Assembly (NCBI RefSeq): GCF_039729145.1
Contig: NZ_CP155793.1
Span: 2,480,001 to 2,544,000 of the forward strand
DNA from: Microbacterium sp. SY138
GTDB taxonomy: Bacteria; Actinomycetota; Actinomycetes; Actinomycetales; Microbacteriaceae
Direction of reading: 5' to 3'
Length of the DNA: 64,000 nt
In this document: piece by piece, positions 62,347 through 64,000 of the stretch
How positions within the stretch are numbered: position 1 is the first letter of the stretch
How the letters are laid out: each line of letters begins with the position of its first letter
Made by a program: the position numbers and the translations under genes
The notes under the pieces: generated by a model
The model's database searches: none
Seen by the model: only the letters and a program-made list of their open reading frames with translations
What the model was told of the DNA's origin: nothing

Positions 62347-63297
62347 TCAAGGCCGCGGTGCCGAGAGCAGCCGCCCCGACGCGTCGGCGAGCTCGGGCTG
62401 GGCACGGAACTGTCCCGTCAGCTGCAGCACCACCGCGACGAGCGCGAGGACGACCCAGGTCGCGACGCCGAGTGGTCCCGCCAACGCCAGGTCGGGCTGC
62501 GTCGCGGCGACGATGAGGATGAGCCCCGCCGCGGCGTTCAGAGATCCGTGCGCGATGACCGCCGGCCACACCGATGCGGACCGCAGCCGCAGCCAGCCGA
62601 GCAGGACGCCCCAGGCCACGCATCCACCGATCATGAACAGGATGCCCGTGATGTCGGTGCGCCCGAAGTTGTAGCCGAGCAGGATGATCGGGCTGTGCCA
62701 CACGCCCCAGATCACGCCGCTGAGGATCGGAGCCGGCCACGTGCCGAGCGGACGCAGCGCCGGAAGCAGCCACCCCCGCCAGCCGAGCTCCTCGCCGAAC
62801 GCGAAGAGGCTGTTGAACAGCGCGCCGATGGGGATCATCGCGAGCTGCGCGAACACGACGACCTGGACAGGAGGCAGTGGCGTTCCGGCCGGCACTGCCT
62901 TCTCGAGCTCGGCTGCGAGAGCCGAGAATGTCAGGTCGAGCTGCACGAAACCGAGCGCGGCGGAGAGCAGGACGCCCAGGCCCACGAGCAGCGGCGGAAC
63001 GAGCCACCCCGCGACCATGAGCCAGATCACGCGCTTCGCGGGGCGCAGCGGCCACAGTCCGAGGAAGCGGGCGCGCTGCCCGGGTGCGGGGACGCGCATC
63101 GCGAAAGTGACGATGAGAGCCGCCACCGCAGGCGTGAACATCATCACCGGCAGCAGGAACACCGAGCTCGGCTCGGCGAGCCCGTCGCCCAGCCACAGGG
63201 GCAGGGCGACCAGCCAGGAGAGGACGAAGGAGACCGCCACGAAGACGATCACCGCGGTCCACGGCACACGGCGCTGGTTCAGGGTCTGGTCGTTCAT
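62347..63297 (-). CDS. CPBP family intramembrane glutamic/metallo-protease
   Basis: A 316-residue membrane protein with about eight helices. The family motifs are GEELGWRGWLLP (EExxxR), VWHSPIILLGYNF (His), and IAHGSLNAAAGL (His). They build an intramembrane protease site related to Rce1 and bacteriocin-immunity proteins. The target is unknown. ATG at 63297 overlaps the stop of the upstream gene (ATGA). The 50 residues before the first helix are short and polar. Confidence 0.9.
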   Translation of the reverse strand: MNDQTLNQRRVPWTAVIVFVAVSFVLSWLVALPLWLGDGLAEPSSVFLLPVMMFTPAVAALIVTFAMRVPAPGQRARFLGLWPLRPAKRVIWLMVAGWLVPPLLVGLGVLLSAALGFVQLDLTFSALAAELEKAVPAGTPLPPVQVVVFAQLAMIPIGALFNSLFAFGEELGWRGWLLPALRPLGTWPAPILSGVIWGVWHSPIILLGYNFGRTDITGILFMIGGCVAWGVLLGWLRLRSASVWPAVIAHGSLNAAAGLILIVAATQPDLALAGPLGVATWVVLALVAVVLQLTGQFRAQPELADASGRLLSAPRP

Positions 63298-64000
63298 GAG
63301 GTCTCCTTTCCGGAGTCCGTCGATCGATCGGTCGAGGGGATGGCCACGGTCCGCGCGCGGTCGACATAGGCCTGGAGCAGCGCCGCGGCTTCTTCCGCGC
63401 CGTCGATGGTGACGATGAAGGGTCGCCGGCCCCGTCGGGAGACCTCGATCGCAGATCCGCGGCGCATGACGATCCCGGTGCGCCCGTCGACGGCGATGCG
63501 CCATCCCCAGCCGCCGAACTCGCCGAACGGGGAGATGTCGACAGCGCGCGCCGCCTCGACCTCGTCGAGCGGGACACGGATGCGCGGCCAGCCCAGCAGG
63601 GCACGAGCGGAGAAGCCCTCCGGTGTGACCGTGACGCGGAACGAGGCGGTCGCCGCGAGGGCGAAGCCCACGACGACCACGACCAGCGCGACGATCCAGC
63701 CACCCTCGACGCCGGTGCCGAGCATGTACGCGGCGAGCGCGACGAGACCGAGGAGCACGAACAGCAGGAAGGCGAGCGCGCCGCGCGGCATCGTCGTCGT
63801 GGCGACCCACACGACGCGTTCGCCCTTCGCGACGTGCACCGAGTAGCGGGGTTCGAGCGTGCGCCCCTGCTCCGGCCGCACGCGCGGCTGCACGGCCCAG
63901 GCGATGCCGCCGACCAGAAGGAGTGCGGCGAACGCGAGTGCCATGGTGCCCCCGATGCCGGGCGATTCCGCGGGGTCGGCGAGCTCACGCTGGATCGCGA
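63294..64000 (-). CDS. Hypothetical membrane protein, N terminus beyond right edge
   Basis: At least 235 residues; the frame stays open to the window edge. An internal ATG at 63944 opens a helix, but the 19 codons before it (AIQRELADPAESPGIGGT) read like protein, so the start probably lies outside. Three helices flank a loop with RYSVHVAKGERVVWVA. The C-terminal part has a PH-like beta pattern (RVTVTPEGFSARALLGWPRIRVPLDEV). I recognise no named family. It is co-translated with the CPBP gene. Confidence 0.7.
   Translation of the reverse strand, partial: AIQRELADPAESPGIGGTMALAFAALLLVGGIAWAVQPRVRPEQGRTLEPRYSVHVAKGERVVWVATTTMPRGALAFLLFVLLGLVALAAYMLGTGVEGGWIVALVVVVVGFALAATASFRVTVTPEGFSARALLGWPRIRVPLDEVEAARAVDISPFGEFGGWGWRIAVDGRTGIVMRRGSAIEVSRRGRRPFIVTIDGAEEAAALLQAYVDRARTVAIPSTDRSTDSGKETS

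Overview
The window looks like chromosomal DNA of a high-GC actinobacterium of the family Microbacteriaceae, most likely Microbacterium or a close relative. The evidence is uniformly high GC, many GTG starts, ATGA/GTGA stop-start overlaps inside operons, and actinobacterial gene families and neighbourhoods (eno-ftsB-DUF501; ispH/xseA-xseB-DUF4245-fumC; DUF4307-greA; PIN-PhoH; class II GlpX). I see no prophage, integrase, transposase or CRISPR array. Most of the window is ordinary core genome with short hypothetical genes scattered in it.

Layout. 1-690: the start of gcvT (minus) behind a tandem glycine riboswitch, then a 20-bp-arm inverted repeat. 691-6105 (minus): a five-gene dipeptide/oligopeptide ABC importer. 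6106-6368: a divergent regulatory region with two palindromes. 6369-13743 (plus): nrtR-nadA-nadB-nadC-nifS for de novo NAD synthesis, followed closely by a GT2 glycosyltransferase and an SDR. 13765-13860: a heptamer tandem repeat between convergent genes. 13850-21306: ABC and MFS exporters, a 48-codon Cys-motif mini-gene, an acyltransferase, a Dps protein, GNAT, HesB-like and LysR-like small proteins. 21346-25873 (minus): a hydrolase-fold protein without its nucleophile, an AAC(2')-like acetyltransferase overlapping an ABC-F ATPase, and YchF. 25951-32678: a lipoprotein, a methyltransferase, an exonuclease, RmuC, GlpX and Fba.

32745-32879 (minus): a candidate small RNA of three hairpins, each showing UCCCCA in its loop. 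32926-39140: IclR-ispH (minus) and divergent xseA-xseB-DUF4245-carbonic anhydrase-fumC (plus). 39158-40398: a DUF559-type nuclease-like gene bracketed by two copies of a 27-bp element and by two related terminators. 40399-46132: PhoH, an aminotransferase, UppS, a hemolysin III protein, DUF4307 and GreA. 46152-54056: IlvA-AI-2E transporter, a YcaQ-type glycosylase, LemA and a PLP/FAD gene pair of unknown pathway. 54143: a class I tRNA with a UAA anticodon. 54240-64000: DedA, a hypothetical, then the minus-strand run eno-ftsB-DUF501-S8 protease-NDH-2, an O-methyltransferase, a CPBP protease and an edge-truncated membrane protein.

How the parts fit. NrtR probably senses an NAD-related ligand and represses its own NAD operon. 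NifS can supply sulfur for the NadA 4Fe-4S cluster. GlpX and Fba catalyse neighbouring steps of gluconeogenesis/glycolysis. FumC, the carbonic anhydrase and eno are central metabolism. IspH and UppS serve isoprenoid and cell-wall lipid-carrier synthesis. FtsB and the S8 protease act at the envelope.

Stretches of about 300 bases without a gene are 297-690 (riboswitch and inverted repeat), 6106-6368 (operators) and 32679-32925 (candidate sRNA). All are described as features. Other gaps are shorter.
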